A DNA stretch of 64,000 nt from Tomocerus qinae (GCA_020055645.1 CM034548.1:49406296-49470295), one strand, 5' to 3'. Numbered from the stretch's first letter, positions 13,501 through 25,430 are shown. Made by a program: numbers and translations. The notes: generated by a model not told the origin, from the letters alone.

Positions 13501-15304
13501 GTAAGAAAGTATAGAGAGAGGATCATAAAATTGGGAAAGCAGTAAAACTAATAAAATATGAGACGAAGTAGGGACGAGAGGAAACAAAGAGAAAACAAGA
13601 TCGGAACAAAGAAGAGTGCCTCCAATAACAACTCTTTATGTAATAGAGTTGTATATCATCAGTAATGCACAGAGAAGCTCTTTGGCAGAGGGTCAAAAGC
13701 TCTTTTGTGATGCAGGACTATTTAGTAGCATTTCTGAGTCCCTATTAGCCTATTACTCATGGACAAGACTTACTTACTCGGACGACAACCGTAGGTTAAG
13801 CACTATGGAATTACAACTAATTAGGACAGGATATTAAACTTAATAATTTCTGTGTCCGAAGGAAATAAGCACCTATAGCGCTCTCTCATTCCCGCTAGAC
13901 GGAAAAAATTCTTTCGACTACTTACGAGATGCAGATAGAAGGGGAATGTCACCAGCAACTGACACATTTATTTATATCATTTGTTTATCACGACATAATG
14001 ACATAATTACCAAAATTGTATTGGCTAAAAAAGTTTAGCAAAAATCTCATGCAATACACTCGAATTCGTTTTACTAGCATTTCTTTCTTATTTTTATGAT
14101 TGCAACTTAATTTATGACAGCGCAATGGATTCAAAACTGTCTGCTCCTTTGACATTAAATACAGTTTATAGAACATATAACTGAACTACAGAATTCTTAC
14201 ACTTGGAGAAACACAGCTAGACACAGTGAGGGAGGATTCTAATTGTATTTGTCCCCCAACAGTTTTCCCCAGCAGAAGTCGGTTAGGGAAATATCATTTA
14301 TTATCGTCTCTGTAAGTATATAGAACTTGTATAGATGTAGCGGAGTAATAACTATTACGTACATAGCATATATTATTAAGTAGCAGGGTAATTGATTGAA
14401 CCAATAGAATAGTGAATATCGCAACAGACACCTGCCCTTCACAGCCCTTTGATTGTTCATACACACTGAATATGACAGGCAATCTACTACTCAATGAAAT
14501 GTACAGAAAATACTCTGCACAACTCCAAATGTAGTAATTGGCACAGTCAGAGAGACAAGAGGCTGTTGGTGGGGAGCACTACAGGGTGTATCATTGTAAA
14601 GGAATCATTTATGGCAAACTCGACTAGAAGCCGGAATACCAATACTCTATGCTCTATATTATTGTTACTCATTAGAAACCAATGTAGAAGGTATAGCTGA
14701 TTTCTAGGAATGACTAATTAAGTTTGTGGAGGAGACTTAAAGAGAGGCAGATGTAATGACTACACCAATATTTGTTTTTACTTACATCATAATTGACTTT
14801 ATTGGAGATACTGAACAATTAAATCCAGTTTACAGCAATATTCTGTAGTTTGCAACATCTTCATTTACAAACCTAACAACTAACTGCCCAACCGACGAAC
14901 GTATCGTCTTTTAATGACTACTAGGCTACCAGTGCTGCTTTCTAATTTCAAAAAACTTATGCGTTAAATATTGGTGGACTAAATATAATCACCTGTCTGT
15001 TGATGAAATTCGGACCAATGCGCAGTCGCTATAGAAATTTACTTAACACCACATTGTGCTAGGTTTACAGCTAGTCTCTATTTCTCTATGATAATCGTAG
15101 ACTTGATGAAAGCAATAAATTTACCTGTCTATATATATACTAGAGTAGGTGAAAACTGCAAATAGGCTTATCCCATTATAAAAGGCAACTTCAGGAGTAG
15201 GCACCAGTCTTATGGAGTTCATGCACCGACAGATCTGAATAGGATTAAAATATGTTGTAGCCCTATTTCTTCTGAGCAAAAGTCATTATTGTCGAAATTC
15301 AATA
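10503..15304. other. Unassigned stretch
   Basis: An (AAT)n microsatellite lies near 10613-10635. Otherwise there are short open frames only. The CT/AC-rich stretch 11300-11700 has a 113-codon open frame with no recognisable domain. 5' exons of the channel gene could lie here unseen. Confidence 0.4.
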
Positions 15305-15622
15305 TGGACTACCGTTCTAGAGATATCTGTGGTCAAAAACTGCCATTTTTAACGTTAGGGGAGCAATCCGGCAGCCGAAACCCGCAGATTTATTACTTGC
15401 CAACCATAGTTATTATTACAATAGCCGCTAAAAGTCACACCGCGGTGGATACAACATATTTACTAGACCCTGTTCCAACCCCTCCCCCCACTTGACCACA
15501 TGTTGAAGCGGTAAAAATGGCATGGTTGGCAGGTAATAAATCTGCGGGTTTCGGCTGCCGGATTGCTCCACTTATGTTAAAAATGGCAGTTTTTGACCAC
15601 AGATATCTCGAGAACGGTAGCC
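15305..15622. mobile_element. Fold-back element with about 100-bp arms
   Basis: Left arm (15307 to about 15407) and right arm (about 15520-15621) are close reverse complements, sharing GTGGTCAAAAACTGCCATTT, GCAATCCGGCAGCCGAAACC and CGCAGATTTATTAC. The loop is about 110 bp and non-coding. No clear target duplication was found. Confidence 0.85.
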
Positions 15623-15659
15623 TGGTGCCTACCCCAAAACATTGATAGGTACACCCTGC

Positions 15660-15765
15660 CCTGGCCCTACAACGTACATTGGATGAAACCAGATGAAATC
15701 GGATAAATTCCGATGAATTTGGATGAATTCGGATGAATTCAGATGTAATCGGATGAACTGTTTTA
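15660..15765. repeat. Degenerate 10-12-bp GGATGAATTC-type repeat
   Basis: GGATGAAACCAGATGAAATC is followed by GGATAAATTCCGATGAATTT and several GGATGAATTC units. A short imperfect tandem array directly beside the preceding fold-back element. Confidence 0.7.
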
Positions 15766-16291
15766 AAACTTAAAATAGTCATAGAATTGGTTTAAGGTTC
15801 CAGAATGATTTTTAAGACTCCTAGAATCATGTATTCACTTTCGATATGGAACTTTACTTATAAATAAGTACTCTCCCGATTTTCGTTTAGTCAATAGCAT
15901 TCACCCACTTTTCGTTTATTGCCATAAAAAACTTATATAATATGGTCAATTCTTTCTCCTGAAAGTAGTACAGGCTTAGTCATTTAAGACATTATGGGAT
16001 TTTAACATGCGTACTGCTATTAAATTTCAAAAGATTTCCGCGTCAACATTTTTTGGTATTATCCCATAAGCTAATATTATCCCATAGTGTATTTCATTGT
16101 TTTATGTAATGTGCATTTCATACGCACCTGCGTATTTTGCATTTGGGAACACTACCACACGAAAATCTTTTGAAATTTATAATAACAACATAACATAATA
16201 ATGACTTATTTTTATAGTTAAATACAATTCAATAACGTTACTGGAGGAGGCTATGAGTATGAGGAATTATTATTACACTGTATGAATTGTG

Positions 16292-16333
16292 CGACCGCAT
16301 TGGGCGTTCGCCGAAGGCGAACGATCGCGGTCG
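16292..16333. other. Strong GC-rich stem-loop
   Basis: CGACCGC pairs with GCGGTCG (outer stem), and inside it GCGTTCGCC pairs with GGCGAACG around a GAA loop. It is far more GC-rich than its surroundings. It may be the tip of a transposon terminal hairpin. It is not recognisable as a tRNA. Confidence 0.75.
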
Positions 16334-16539
16334 AGCGATTTATACCGTGTAGTAGTAGTTATACTAGACTTTTCCACACACGGCCGCTTGCGAGGTTAGA
16401 GCGTCGAGAACGGCCCGCGTAAAAGTTGACGTATAACCTAACAGTACTGGGACTGGGTGCCTTGTTTTATTTCATTTTATAGAATAGGTGATACAAGACA
16501 GTATACGTCTTAAGTCCATGTCTTACTATAATTTGATTC

Positions 16540-16640
16540 AATTCAATTGTCTCGGTCCATTAGTATTTAGCATATTTCGAAAAAACCAAAATATTGAAAT
16601 ATTTCGTCATATTTTCAAATTTTATAGCAGTACCAGAGTA
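16540..16640. repeat. Dispersed repeat (copy near 56.6 kb)
   Basis: AGCATATTTCGAAA, then ACCAAAATATTGAAATATTT and CGT, are shared with 56590-56640 in the same orientation. Family unknown. Confidence 0.6.
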
Positions 16641-16729
16641 GTATTAAACTTTTTTAAATTTCCTTTCAACTGGATTTGTGTGTTGCGTACATCGTACATC
16701 TATCTACACTCGAGGTTTGTTAAAACTGG

Positions 16730-16800
16730 ACGAAAAAAATGCTGCGCCCCAGGTTCCATGTTAAACTAAGCTAAAATGAGGCACAGCATTTTTTTTCGTC
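16730..16800. mobile_element. Miniature element, GACGAAAAAAATGCTG ends
   Basis: GACGAAAAAAATGCTGCGCC is mirrored by GGCACAGCATTTTTTTTCGT 40-60 bases later. The right flank (TAATTATTTTATGC, then TACTATA) resembles the right flank of the small element ending at 42857, which suggests one family. Confidence 0.65.
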
Positions 16801-16892
16801 TAATTATTTTATGCCTGTACTATATATGTATCTCTCACTGTTCATTTCCATTAACCATTAACCATTCACTCATTTACACATCTTTTGTTATA

Positions 16893-17800
16893 GGAAGAAT
16901 GTAGGTCAATGTGGCAGAAGTCAGTTTGGCAAATGTTTTTTGCCCACTTAGGCAAAAGGGTCTGACCAGTTTGGCAAAAGAGTTTTTTGCATTTGGCCAG
17001 TTTGGCAAATCAATTCGGACAGTTTGGCAAAAACTAATAAAGGTTGCATCTTATATTTATTGTCATAGTCATTATCATTTAAACATAGCAAACAGTCAAG
17101 TTACGTATAGCAATTAGCAAGCAGTCGTTTTCATCACATTGTCGGTTATTGCTAACTTGGTCATGTTTTTTTTGGTTGTAAACACCAAAATCCACGAAAA
17201 CAAAACGGAACGCAAACAATGTCACTAGTACCCTTAAAAGGCTTGCTAATTGCTACTTCCCGTGCGCTTCCTTTAATGACATCCAGGGAAAACTTGTCAC
17301 TCTGAGGATCATGGGCACTGTGAAAATTTTCATTTTTCCAACCTTTACGGCCGAGATTAAACCGTCCTTTGCTTTCAATTAAAGACGCACAACACTTTCT
17401 TTCTCTTTTTCACAGATCTTACTGTGCAATACCAATATTTCTTTCCTTTAGCAGTCCTTTTTAAGCTATAAGAATAACCAGTTTGTGTGTAACTTTGTTG
17501 AGTGTTTGGGAAACGTATTTTAATGTGGACTCAGCCATTCCTGAAAGGCAACTGACGGAAAACTCAAAAGAGAAGGGACGAAGTCACCTTCTGATAACAA
17601 GAGTTCAATGAATTTCCATGCGCCATTATCATATCTACACGCTAAGAACACAACATCACAACCATAAAATATAATTTTGCCAAATTGTCCATCACGGTTT
17701 GCCAAACTGGTCAAATGCAAAAAGAGGCATTTGCCAAACTGTCCACAGGGTACAATTTGATCTTTCGCCAAACTGGCTTTTGCCAAATTGACCGCCACCC
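16893..17800. mobile_element. Fold-back element with TTTGGCAAA minisatellite arms
   Basis: The left arm (16893-17030) repeats CAGTTTGGCAAA units. The right arm (about 17680-17800) repeats the reverse complement, TTTGCCAAACTG. Outer ends share GGTCAAT and TGGCA, and TATA lies immediately outside each end (16889-16892, 17801-17804), a possible 4-bp or TA-type target duplication. The interior (17040-17680) has no recognisable gene. Stops interrupt the repeat reading frames. Confidence 0.85.
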
Positions 17801-18059
17801 TATAAGAAAGACCCAAAAAAGCTAGGTCTCAAGATTTTTTGAACTTTGATTAAAATAGCAGCCGAAATAAAATGTTTAGAAGAGCTGTGTCCTCATTTGT
17901 CTTGGGCTATGTACTTGTTCTAATTCATTCACAACAGATAGAGACAATACAAAACATGAGCGGCCTATAGTAACATGCTGATGCATTGTATTATGAAATG
18001 AATATTGTATAAAAAGATGGTTGTAGTAATGCAGATTGTAATGCACTTTGAATGATTAG

Positions 18060-18175
18060 AGCTCAAATCAAAGGGGGGAACAGTGACGACGACGAGGTTC
18101 AGAAGCCGTTAAAATTAGAAGACATTCTGCCGGAGAATCTTGCTTATGACAAAATGAAGCCACCGAAAGAAGAAG
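18060..18175 (+). CDS. Channel exon 1 (N-terminal extracellular segment)
   Basis: Reads about 38 codons containing DDDEVQ, LEDILPENLAYD and KMKPPKEE, an acidic linker followed by the conserved start of the ligand-binding domain. It ends at GAAG|GTAAAG, leaving one base of a glycine codon that the next exon completes. The 5' edge is uncertain. An in-frame TGA lies at 18049-18051, so the exon begins either at an AG acceptor at 18058-18059 with a weak pyrimidine tract, or with ATG at 18052. An ATG start would lack a signal peptide, so I favour a spliced acceptor with the leader encoded upstream. Confidence 0.8.
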
Positions 18176-18429
18176 GTAAAGGAGTCCATGTTGACTAAGT
18201 GATTACTCTTTCTTTATAAACCTATCTGTGCTAATATTACCGGCAAGATGCAGGGACATCTTGAAACTTGCTTTGTAGGTCAGTGCTCCATTTTAAATGA
18301 TTCATTTACGCTCTAAATGTGTTGGTTTTGATTTAGTGACTGTTGAAAGAGATTTATTGACCAATTAATATGCTACACAGCACATTTAATGCCACGCTGA
18401 TAGATAATACTTGTAATCTCCATTTGCAG

Positions 18430-18497
18430 GCAAACCCACTGAAGTACGTTTCCATGTCACTGTGATGAGCTTGGACTCCATCGACGAAAGTTCAATG
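18430..18497 (+). CDS. Channel exon 2 (beta-1 strand)
   Basis: The acceptor TTTGCAG|GC and donor ATG|GTAAGC are both canonical. The 68 bases complete the glycine begun in exon 1 and add 22 codons including VRFHVTVMSLDSIDESSM. This is the strongly conserved first beta strand and following turn of chloride-channel Cys-loop subunits. It leaves phase 0. The donor opens the 23 kb intron. Confidence 0.95.
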
Positions 18498-18950
18498 GTA
18501 AGCTCTTTCTTTATAGCCATTTTTATACTTTCCTTTCCCGCTCTCACTTTTACTAAATATATATATAAGTTGCACATTGCAGAAATAAATCTTGAGGCTA
18601 TCTCAAGTTTCAAGGTGTTTTGCCTGCATTCTTCTTAGTAGCTACTACAATACAGAACGATGCAGCAGACTCTCGTCAATCCCTTAGAGAGAGAGTGTCG
18701 TAAAGAGTTTCTTCGTGTTCTATTCCTAAACTTTTAGAGCAACCATATTTCTTGTGCTAATTATGCATTTGGGCCAAAAAATTAAAATATAGATGACGAT
18801 TCTTCTTATTTCACTTGATACATTTCTTAAATTAAAAGTTCAATAAAATGTGACTAGAATTCCTCCCTTTATTTACTTATGCACAACGACATGCTAAGTA
18901 TCTTCAGTCAGCTCTCATCAGTTACTTTATGGTCTTTCAGTTTGGTATCA

Positions 18951-20136
18951 ACCTAATACCCCCGAGTTCAAATACCCCCCTATTCGAATACCCCTCCGTT
19001 CTACTACTTCCCGGCATACTACCCGCCGGTTCGATTAGCCCCCCGTTAGACTACTTCCCCGTTACATTCCTCCCCTCCCCGAAACGATAATAAATAATTG
19101 ATTTTAATCGTACACGATGCTATGTAGTAAAGGAAAGCCAGGATGAAAAATGGTAAAAACGAGATTGGTCACTACTATTAATTACTTGTGTACTGCACTT
19201 GAAATTGAAAAATTGGAAACACGTAGAACTATCCTGTTAAAAAAGTTTGGCATACAGATATTTAACTCTGAAAGATTTAGATCCTTACTACCACGGTACC
19301 AAGTAAGTGGAAGAAATACTCGACAGAACAAAAAATTCCTAATTCAACCTAACAGTGCTAGAATTAAAAAGAGGTATGAACATTCCACGATACCAACGAT
19401 TGTTACGACAATAAATAATATGTATAACCAAAATGAAATAAAATGTAGTAATGATATCATTTTTAGAATAAGTTCTTAGGTAAGCTATCCCTATAATATT
19501 AATCTTTTATTCTGTTCACTCAATGTATTTATGGTTGTAACATTCAGTCTCAAAACTGCTTTGCAACCTTTCAAAGAAATAAAACCTAATACCTAATACC
19601 TAATACTTGATAATAATTATTATGTATCTGTAGTCATTAGTAATGTTCACAGTGATCAAGTGGGCAGGCTTCGTTAACAAATGTACAAAATCTTTACGGA
19701 GAAGAAACGGTATCTACCGACAATGGAAACTAAACAACTGCAAATTAAGACTGGGTGGGTGAGATTCCAATGTAACGGAAATTTTTGTTCTATGCCCCTG
19801 TATTAAAAGCAAACTGTTTGTGCATCTACTGTTTTAAAAAACAATTTTAGTTAAATGTCCAGAGCGGTATGCATTACTAATAACTACAGATACATATTAA
19901 TTATTATTATTAAGTAATTAATAGTAGTGACCAATTTCGTTTCTACCATTTTTCCTTTACTATATAGCATTGTGGACGATTAAAATCAATTATTTATCAT
20001 CGTTTCGGGGCGGGGGTAATGTAACGGGGAAGTAGTCCAACGGGGGGCTAATCGAACCGGGGGGTAGTATGCCGGGAAGTAGTAGGACGGGGATGGGTAT
20101 TCGAATAGGGGGTATTCGAACTCGGGGGATATTGGG
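18951..20136. mobile_element. Fold-back element with about 265-bp arms, split by a retrotransposon fragment
   Basis: The left arm begins near 18951 with CTAATACCCCCGAGTTC. The right arm, 19872-20136, is its reverse complement. Both contain runs of related C-rich 12-20-mers (TACTTCCCCGTTACAT, GGTTCGATTAGCCCCC) and share TAATTGATTTTAATCGT further in. The left arm is continuous with the right only if 19187-19607 is removed, so that block was inserted later. No clear target duplication was found. Confidence 0.88.
19187..19607 (+). mobile_element. 5'-truncated non-LTR retrotransposon end
   Basis: Codes, from inside the inserted block to the stop at 19479, text such as LETRRTILLKKFGIQIF, RFRSLLPR, NTRQNKKFLIQPNSARIKKR and YEHSTIPTIVTTINNM. 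This is characteristic of the extreme C-terminus of Jockey/CR1-like reverse transcriptases. A short 3' UTR with AATAAA and a tail of ACCTAAT repeats follows. It is cleanly embedded in the left arm of the surrounding fold-back element. Confidence 0.85.
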
Positions 20137-21034
20137 ACGTATTCTTTAGTTTAAGCGTCCTTAGCATTAAGCACACCATCAAACCAAACGTTCAATTCAA
20201 GTACTTCCTTTGTCATTTGTCATGCAGTGAGGAATTGATTTTCAGAATAAAAAATGTTCAATCATTATTCATTCCATTATCGTATTGTGAATTAAGTAAA
20301 TGCAAGTAATTAGAGTCAAAAGCTTCAAAAAGATATGGAAACAGATCAAACATATATGGCACTTTTCAAGTTTTATGTAAAAATAATGGCTAGTTCTGCA
20401 ATGTTTAAGGGAATGTTTCTACTTGTTTTTGCTTTGACAATGACGTTTCCCTAAATTAGTAGTTGTCGCTGTTAACGTTTTAGAGGGAATTCTCAATAAA
20501 TTGTTGAGGGTAGAAAGTGCAATCCAGTTTTCTGACTGCGCTTTACTTTTCTTTTATGATACGACATTATTTTGAAATGGAATATCCTGGGTCAATGAAA
20601 TGAACGATACTTTTTCAATCCACCAGTAAATAATAGCCAAAACGAAATTTCATAGACGATATCGTCCATTCAAGCAGTTGTAAAACTTGAATAATTACTA
20701 CCAATAAATGTGTTTTTACTTTAGTAGATAAATTACTTTAGTAGATAAATTTGCATATTTATCATTTAGACGTACCCGAGACTGAAAAACATCCCAAATT
20801 TTGAATTGACTTTGCTTTTGGCACATGGTTGGTTCCTTGTCTCCGTTGAATTGAAAATAGTTATGCCTTATAGTAGTGGATTTTGGTTGCAATGTGTACA
20901 GACATGTATGAAATATGCAAAACAATGCACTCAACTCTGGCTGGGTAACCAAATGATGGTAGCCAAACCAAACCCGCAGAAATTCATAGCAATTACATAC
21001 GTATTCAAAATTCAGTAGCTGTACTGAGACAGGA
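20137..21034. other. Unassigned intron stretch
   Basis: A small direct duplication (ACTTTAGTAGATAAATT, twice) occurs near 20720. Otherwise I see nothing. Confidence 0.45.
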
Positions 21035-21632
21035 TACGTATTCAGTGTACAAAATACCATTTACCGCTTACCAGTGGTAAGTGGTTTTTAATGGTATTTA
21101 ACGTTAAATACCACTACCGAAAAAGTAGTGGTAAGTGGTATAAATGGTAAAAATGGTAAAAAATAGTTTCATTTAAATTTCGTGTTTGAATTTTGAATAA
21201 AATTCGGTGCCAAAGTATGAAATAGCTTAACAGATGATCATTGTTGTCACAAATTGACAAGTGTTCATCCAATGGGGGCGCTAACAACCCTTGCCGATTG
21301 AGAAATAAATTGCAATTAAGTTAGCATCAATTTTAAATGGACGATACCAAATACAATCTTTCTTTCTTTTTCTTTTTTTATAACTTTTGGTGTACAATCA
21401 AATAAATATGATTAATTTAATTGATTAAGGAGCTAATTAGAAATATCTCATAGAAAATAAAGTTTTAAAACTTATATTTTAGGAAGTCTAGTGTATCTTT
21501 ACTCAGCTGTATAATCAATCGCTAAAATTTACCATTTTTACCATTAAATGCATTTTTACCATTAAGTGCATTTTTACCACTGTGATGGTAAAAAAGGCTA
21601 AAAAGTGGTAAATTTTGTACACTGTACGTATT
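21035..21632. mobile_element. hAT-type fold-back element with ACCATT repeats
   Basis: TACGTATT is duplicated exactly at 21035-21042 and 21625-21632. The element runs from CAGTGTACAAAAT to its mirror ATTTTGTACACTG. 8-bp duplication and CA..TG ends fit hAT. Arms of about 100-130 bp are made of TGGTAAAAATGGTA and TTTTTACCATTAA repeats in opposite orientation. There is no transposase, so it is non-autonomous. Confidence 0.93.
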
Positions 21633-22773
21633 ATCCTTCCAGTATTTCTTTTCGGCCATTCGTCAGAAAGACAATGGAAAATGTGGTACAGTATGCTTAT
21701 CTTGGACGAGAACTCGAAGCCGAGTATCAACGTGGAAGGTCCAATTGCTTTCTAATGAACGGGCGAGAAGAAATACTGGAAGGATTGTTGTTTGAGAGAC
21801 TTAGATCTAGAAGGAATTAGTGAAAGCTGTTTTGCACGATCTTGTTTCTGCAGTTGGGCGGGCGGGTGCGGGCAGCGTCTGTATCTCTCTATAGTGCCCG
21901 ATGTGGCTGAAATGACCATAGGCTGACATAGTATGTTCAAATTGACATATTCAAATGAATTGGTGCACTAAATGGTTGTCGAGAATTAAAAAGTTGATGC
22001 CCTACTTGAGGAGATTGCAACGGACAGGAACGAAGTATATACTAAGTGAATTGATAGTATTGTTCTGCTAGAAAATGTATATTTTAGCCTAAGTGTGTGA
22101 CGGCTAAGTAGCACTTGAGGTGTGTGTTTTATCTCTATCTTGGGGGAGTCGAAGTCATTTCTTTCGAGAATCAGGTCGCTGACACTTAGTTGTCAGTGTA
22201 AATGGTGACAGATATCCATTTTAGCTTTCCCAAAGCTTTTTCCATCTCTAGCCGAGCTTCTCGCGAGGGGACAAGAGCAAGGGCGAAACAGTAAAACAGA
22301 TTGGTAATTGTATTGGCGCTCACTAAACTGCTGAGTAGTCTCCTACCCATTACATTCATCAGCATAATACGAAGCTGCTAAATCGCTTTAAAATGTAAAA
22401 CGAGGTATTACTATACTCCCATGCCCCACAAGAGCTCTGATCTGAACGACTCGGAAATTTTTATTTTCCTCCGAAACTAGAACCTAAACGGCTACTCCTA
22501 CTGCCATGTGTCTATATTATTGCTACACCCGTATGCACCCCTCTATATACATTTCTAGATAGATAGGCGTGCTCTACGACCTCTGACTGATATATATATA
22601 TGGCTCCATATATTCAAATATTATTATTGCACTTTGCTTTCCGCCTTCGTAGTAGTAGTAGTTACGCCAGTCTCTTAAAATAATACGTTTACCTACTGTC
22701 CCTATTGTAAATAAATAAAATTCTTTGGGATTTGCCCACCTTCATTTAAGTCATTTTATTTAGTATTTATGGC
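21633..22773. other. Unassigned intron stretch
   Basis: Short open frames only. No recognisable element. Confidence 0.45.
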
Positions 22774-22967
22774 GATGAGCTAATCTGCGCCTTTAGCCTT
22801 TTTCCAAGAACTACGAAAGGGTTAAAATGACCGACCGCAAGGAAAGAAATACTATTTTCTGCCCTGTGCGACATAGGGTGAAGGAAAAGCACACACACAC
22901 CAATAAGTGTTAGCATTTAGTAGCTCGGGTTATTTTATGCTACACAGGAACATATAATAGAAAAGTA
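22774..22967 (-). repeat. Dispersed repeat copy B (inverted partner at 19-209)
   Basis: Reverse complement of the repeat at the window start. The homology stops at both edges, with unrelated flanks. It lies inside the giant channel intron. The similarity is high enough to suggest fairly recent dispersal. Confidence 0.9.
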
Positions 22968-23289
22968 CAAGCAGCAAAATAAAGTTGGCCCAACATAGGC
23001 CTGTTGTCGGCCAAAAATATCTATCTTACTATTTGAAAGTCGCATGTCCACGTATGTGTAGCCCGATGACTCATCGTATCGCTTGCTTTGCTTTTCTTCC
23101 ACCCCGCTCACTCAGCCGAAGCCAAAAGTTCGGCGGAGCCTAAGCCGAAACTATAAAAAGGAATTAGTAGGTGCCAAAGTTTCGGCGGAGCCTAAAGTGC
23201 TATGAGACCTCTATGCTGTATTGCTATTGCACTACCGAGGACCCAATCTTATTTAGTCGAACCTGAATACAACCAACACCTGACTATTG

Positions 23290-24592
23290 TCGGAGCGCCA
23301 ATCGAATTCCTCCGATCAAATTCAAGCACCTCCAAACAAATTCGAGCACATTCGAAAAAATTCGATACCTCCTAAGAAATTCGAGCACCTCCAAATAAAT
23401 TCGATCACCTCCAAATAAATTCGAGCTCCTCCAAATAAATTCGAGCTCCTCCAAATAAATTCGAGCACATCCAAATAAATTCGAGCACCCCCAAATACAT
23501 TCGAGCACTTTCGAAAAAATTCGAGCACATCCAAACAAATTTGAGCACATCCAAAGAGCACATCCAAACAAATTCGAGCACCTCCAAATTAAATCGAGCA
23601 CCTCCGAAAAAAATTCTAGCACCTCCGAATAAATTCGAGAACCTCCAAATAAAATTCGAGTACCTCCGAATAAATTCGAGCACCTCCGAATAAATTTGAG
23701 CACCTCCGAATAAATTCGAGCACCTCCGAATAAATTCGAGCACCTCCGAATAAATTCGAGCACCTCCGAATAAATTCGAGCACCTCCGAATAAATTCGAG
23801 CACCTCTGAATAAATTCGAACACCTCCGAATAAATTCGAGCACCTCCGAATAAATTCGAGCACATCCAAACAAATTTGAGTACCTCCAAATAAAATCGAG
23901 CACCTCCGAATAAAATTCGAGCACCTCCGAATAAATTCGAGAACCTCCAAATAAAATTCGAGTACCTCCGAATAAATTCGAGCACCTTCAAATAAAATTC
24001 GAGTACCTCCGAATAAATTCGAGTTCCTACGAATAAATTCGAGTTCCTCCCAATAAATTCGAGTTCCTCCCAATAAATTCGAGTTCCTACGATTAAATTC
24101 GAGCACCTCCAAATAAATTCGAGCACCTCCGAATAAATTCGAGCACCTCCGAATAAATTCGAGAACCTCCAAACAAAATTCGAGTACCTCCGAATAAATT
24201 CGAGCACCTCCGAATAAAATTCGAGCACCTCCGAATAAAATTCGAGCACCTCCGAATAAATTCAAGCACCTCCGAATAAATCCGAGCTTCTCCAAATAAA
24301 TTCGAGTACCTCCGAATAAATTCGATTTCTTTCGAATAAATTCGAGTTCCTCCGAATAAATTCGAGTTCCTCCGAATAAATTCGAGTTCCTCCGAATAAA
24401 TTCGAGTTCCTCCGAATAAATTCGAGTTCCTCCGAATAAATTCGAGTTCCTCCGAATAAATTCGAGTTCCTACGAATAAATTCGAGTTCCTCCGAATAAA
24501 TTCGAGTTCCTCCCAATAAATTCGAGTTCCTACGATTAAATTTGAGTTCTTCCAAAACAATTTGAGGTCCTCCGAATAAATTCGAGTTCTAA
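23290..24592 (-). repeat. 20-bp satellite array (about 65 units)
   Basis: Unit AATTCGAGCACCTCCGAATA with variants GAGTTCCTCC, GAGCACATCC and GAACCTCC. Units near the right end are almost all the GAGTTC type, and the middle is GAGCAC type. The block combining GAGAACCTCCAAATAAAATT with GTACCTCCGAATAAATT recurs near 23640, 23940 and 24165, a higher-order pattern. Because 20 is not a multiple of 3 and the unit lacks minus-strand stops, all three minus frames stay open (up to 321 codons) with the same text. Confidence 0.95.
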
Positions 24593-24914
24593 AATATATA
24601 TAAGTGTTATTTTAGTCTTCCTAACGAGCTTATAGAGCCACACAGTCTGTCCATACCCACAATAATTTTCAAATGGAATGAGGGATGTTGACCAAATTTG
24701 GCCAAAACAATGCCTATGGTTATTTCTATTGATTATTATTTGACAATTATTTCTATTGATTCTGGAATACATGCGTCCATGCCATTGCTTTTGAGATACC
24801 GCTCCTTCATTTTGACTTGATTTTGATAGTCCAATTAAAAAATAGGTATTAAAAATTTAAATTGTTGCCAGATAGTATTAAATATGTCACATCGGTTCCA
24901 ACAAACTTAATATT

Positions 24915-25005
24915 TTATAATAAACCATTGAAAAACGGAAATATAACTTACTTTCGAAATCTATCATACACGGGGATTTCAGGACGGACAGACAGAAACA
25001 GTATT
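24915..25005 (+). repeat. Fragment of the GACAGACAG dispersed repeat
   Basis: TAATAAACCATTGAAAAACG and a terminal GGACGGACAGACAGAAAC resemble the copy at 27640-27990. Internally shortened. Confidence 0.5.
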
Positions 25006-25119
25006 GGTATACAAAACTTATATACTAATTTGAATAAAGCAAACAAAACTATGAAGTGGTGAGATAGGAACGAAATTTATCTATTTCGGATTTATATTCA
25101 ATTTTACAATCATATGTTA

Positions 25120-25430
25120 TTAATCGAAATCATATTCATTTTGATAGACACCCTACTTTGTCTTTATTTCGAATTTGTTGATCAATATTAATCTATTATA
25201 ATTTACTTTGATTTTTATAGTCAACAATAATAGTTTTCTGTTGATTTTATTAATTAATGTACTTTTACTTTCATTTTCTATTCATTTTGATATGTAATAT
25301 CAATCTATTTACAATTTCTTAGCACTATTCGACTTTCTCTTAATAATATTGATGTACTTTAACTTTGTATCCATATTGATAGTCAATATTAATCTATTTT
25401 CAATTTATTAGCACTTTTCACTGCTTTTTC
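25120..25430. repeat. Degenerate long-period AT repeat
   Basis: The series TTTTGATAGT/TATGTAATATCAATCTATTT, CAATTTATTAGCAC and TTAGCACTATTCGACT recurs about three times with spacing near 100 bases. Old and diverged. Confidence 0.6.

Noticed and set aside
19010..19060. GGTTCGATTAG as a tRNA T-arm
   Set aside because: No acceptor stem, D-arm or anticodon arm fits, and the sequence is a repeat unit in a fold-back arm.
23284..24295. Open frames of 321 and 296 codons on the minus strand
   Set aside because: They are the same 20-bp tandem unit read in different frames. Identical text in all three frames shows there is no coding constraint.
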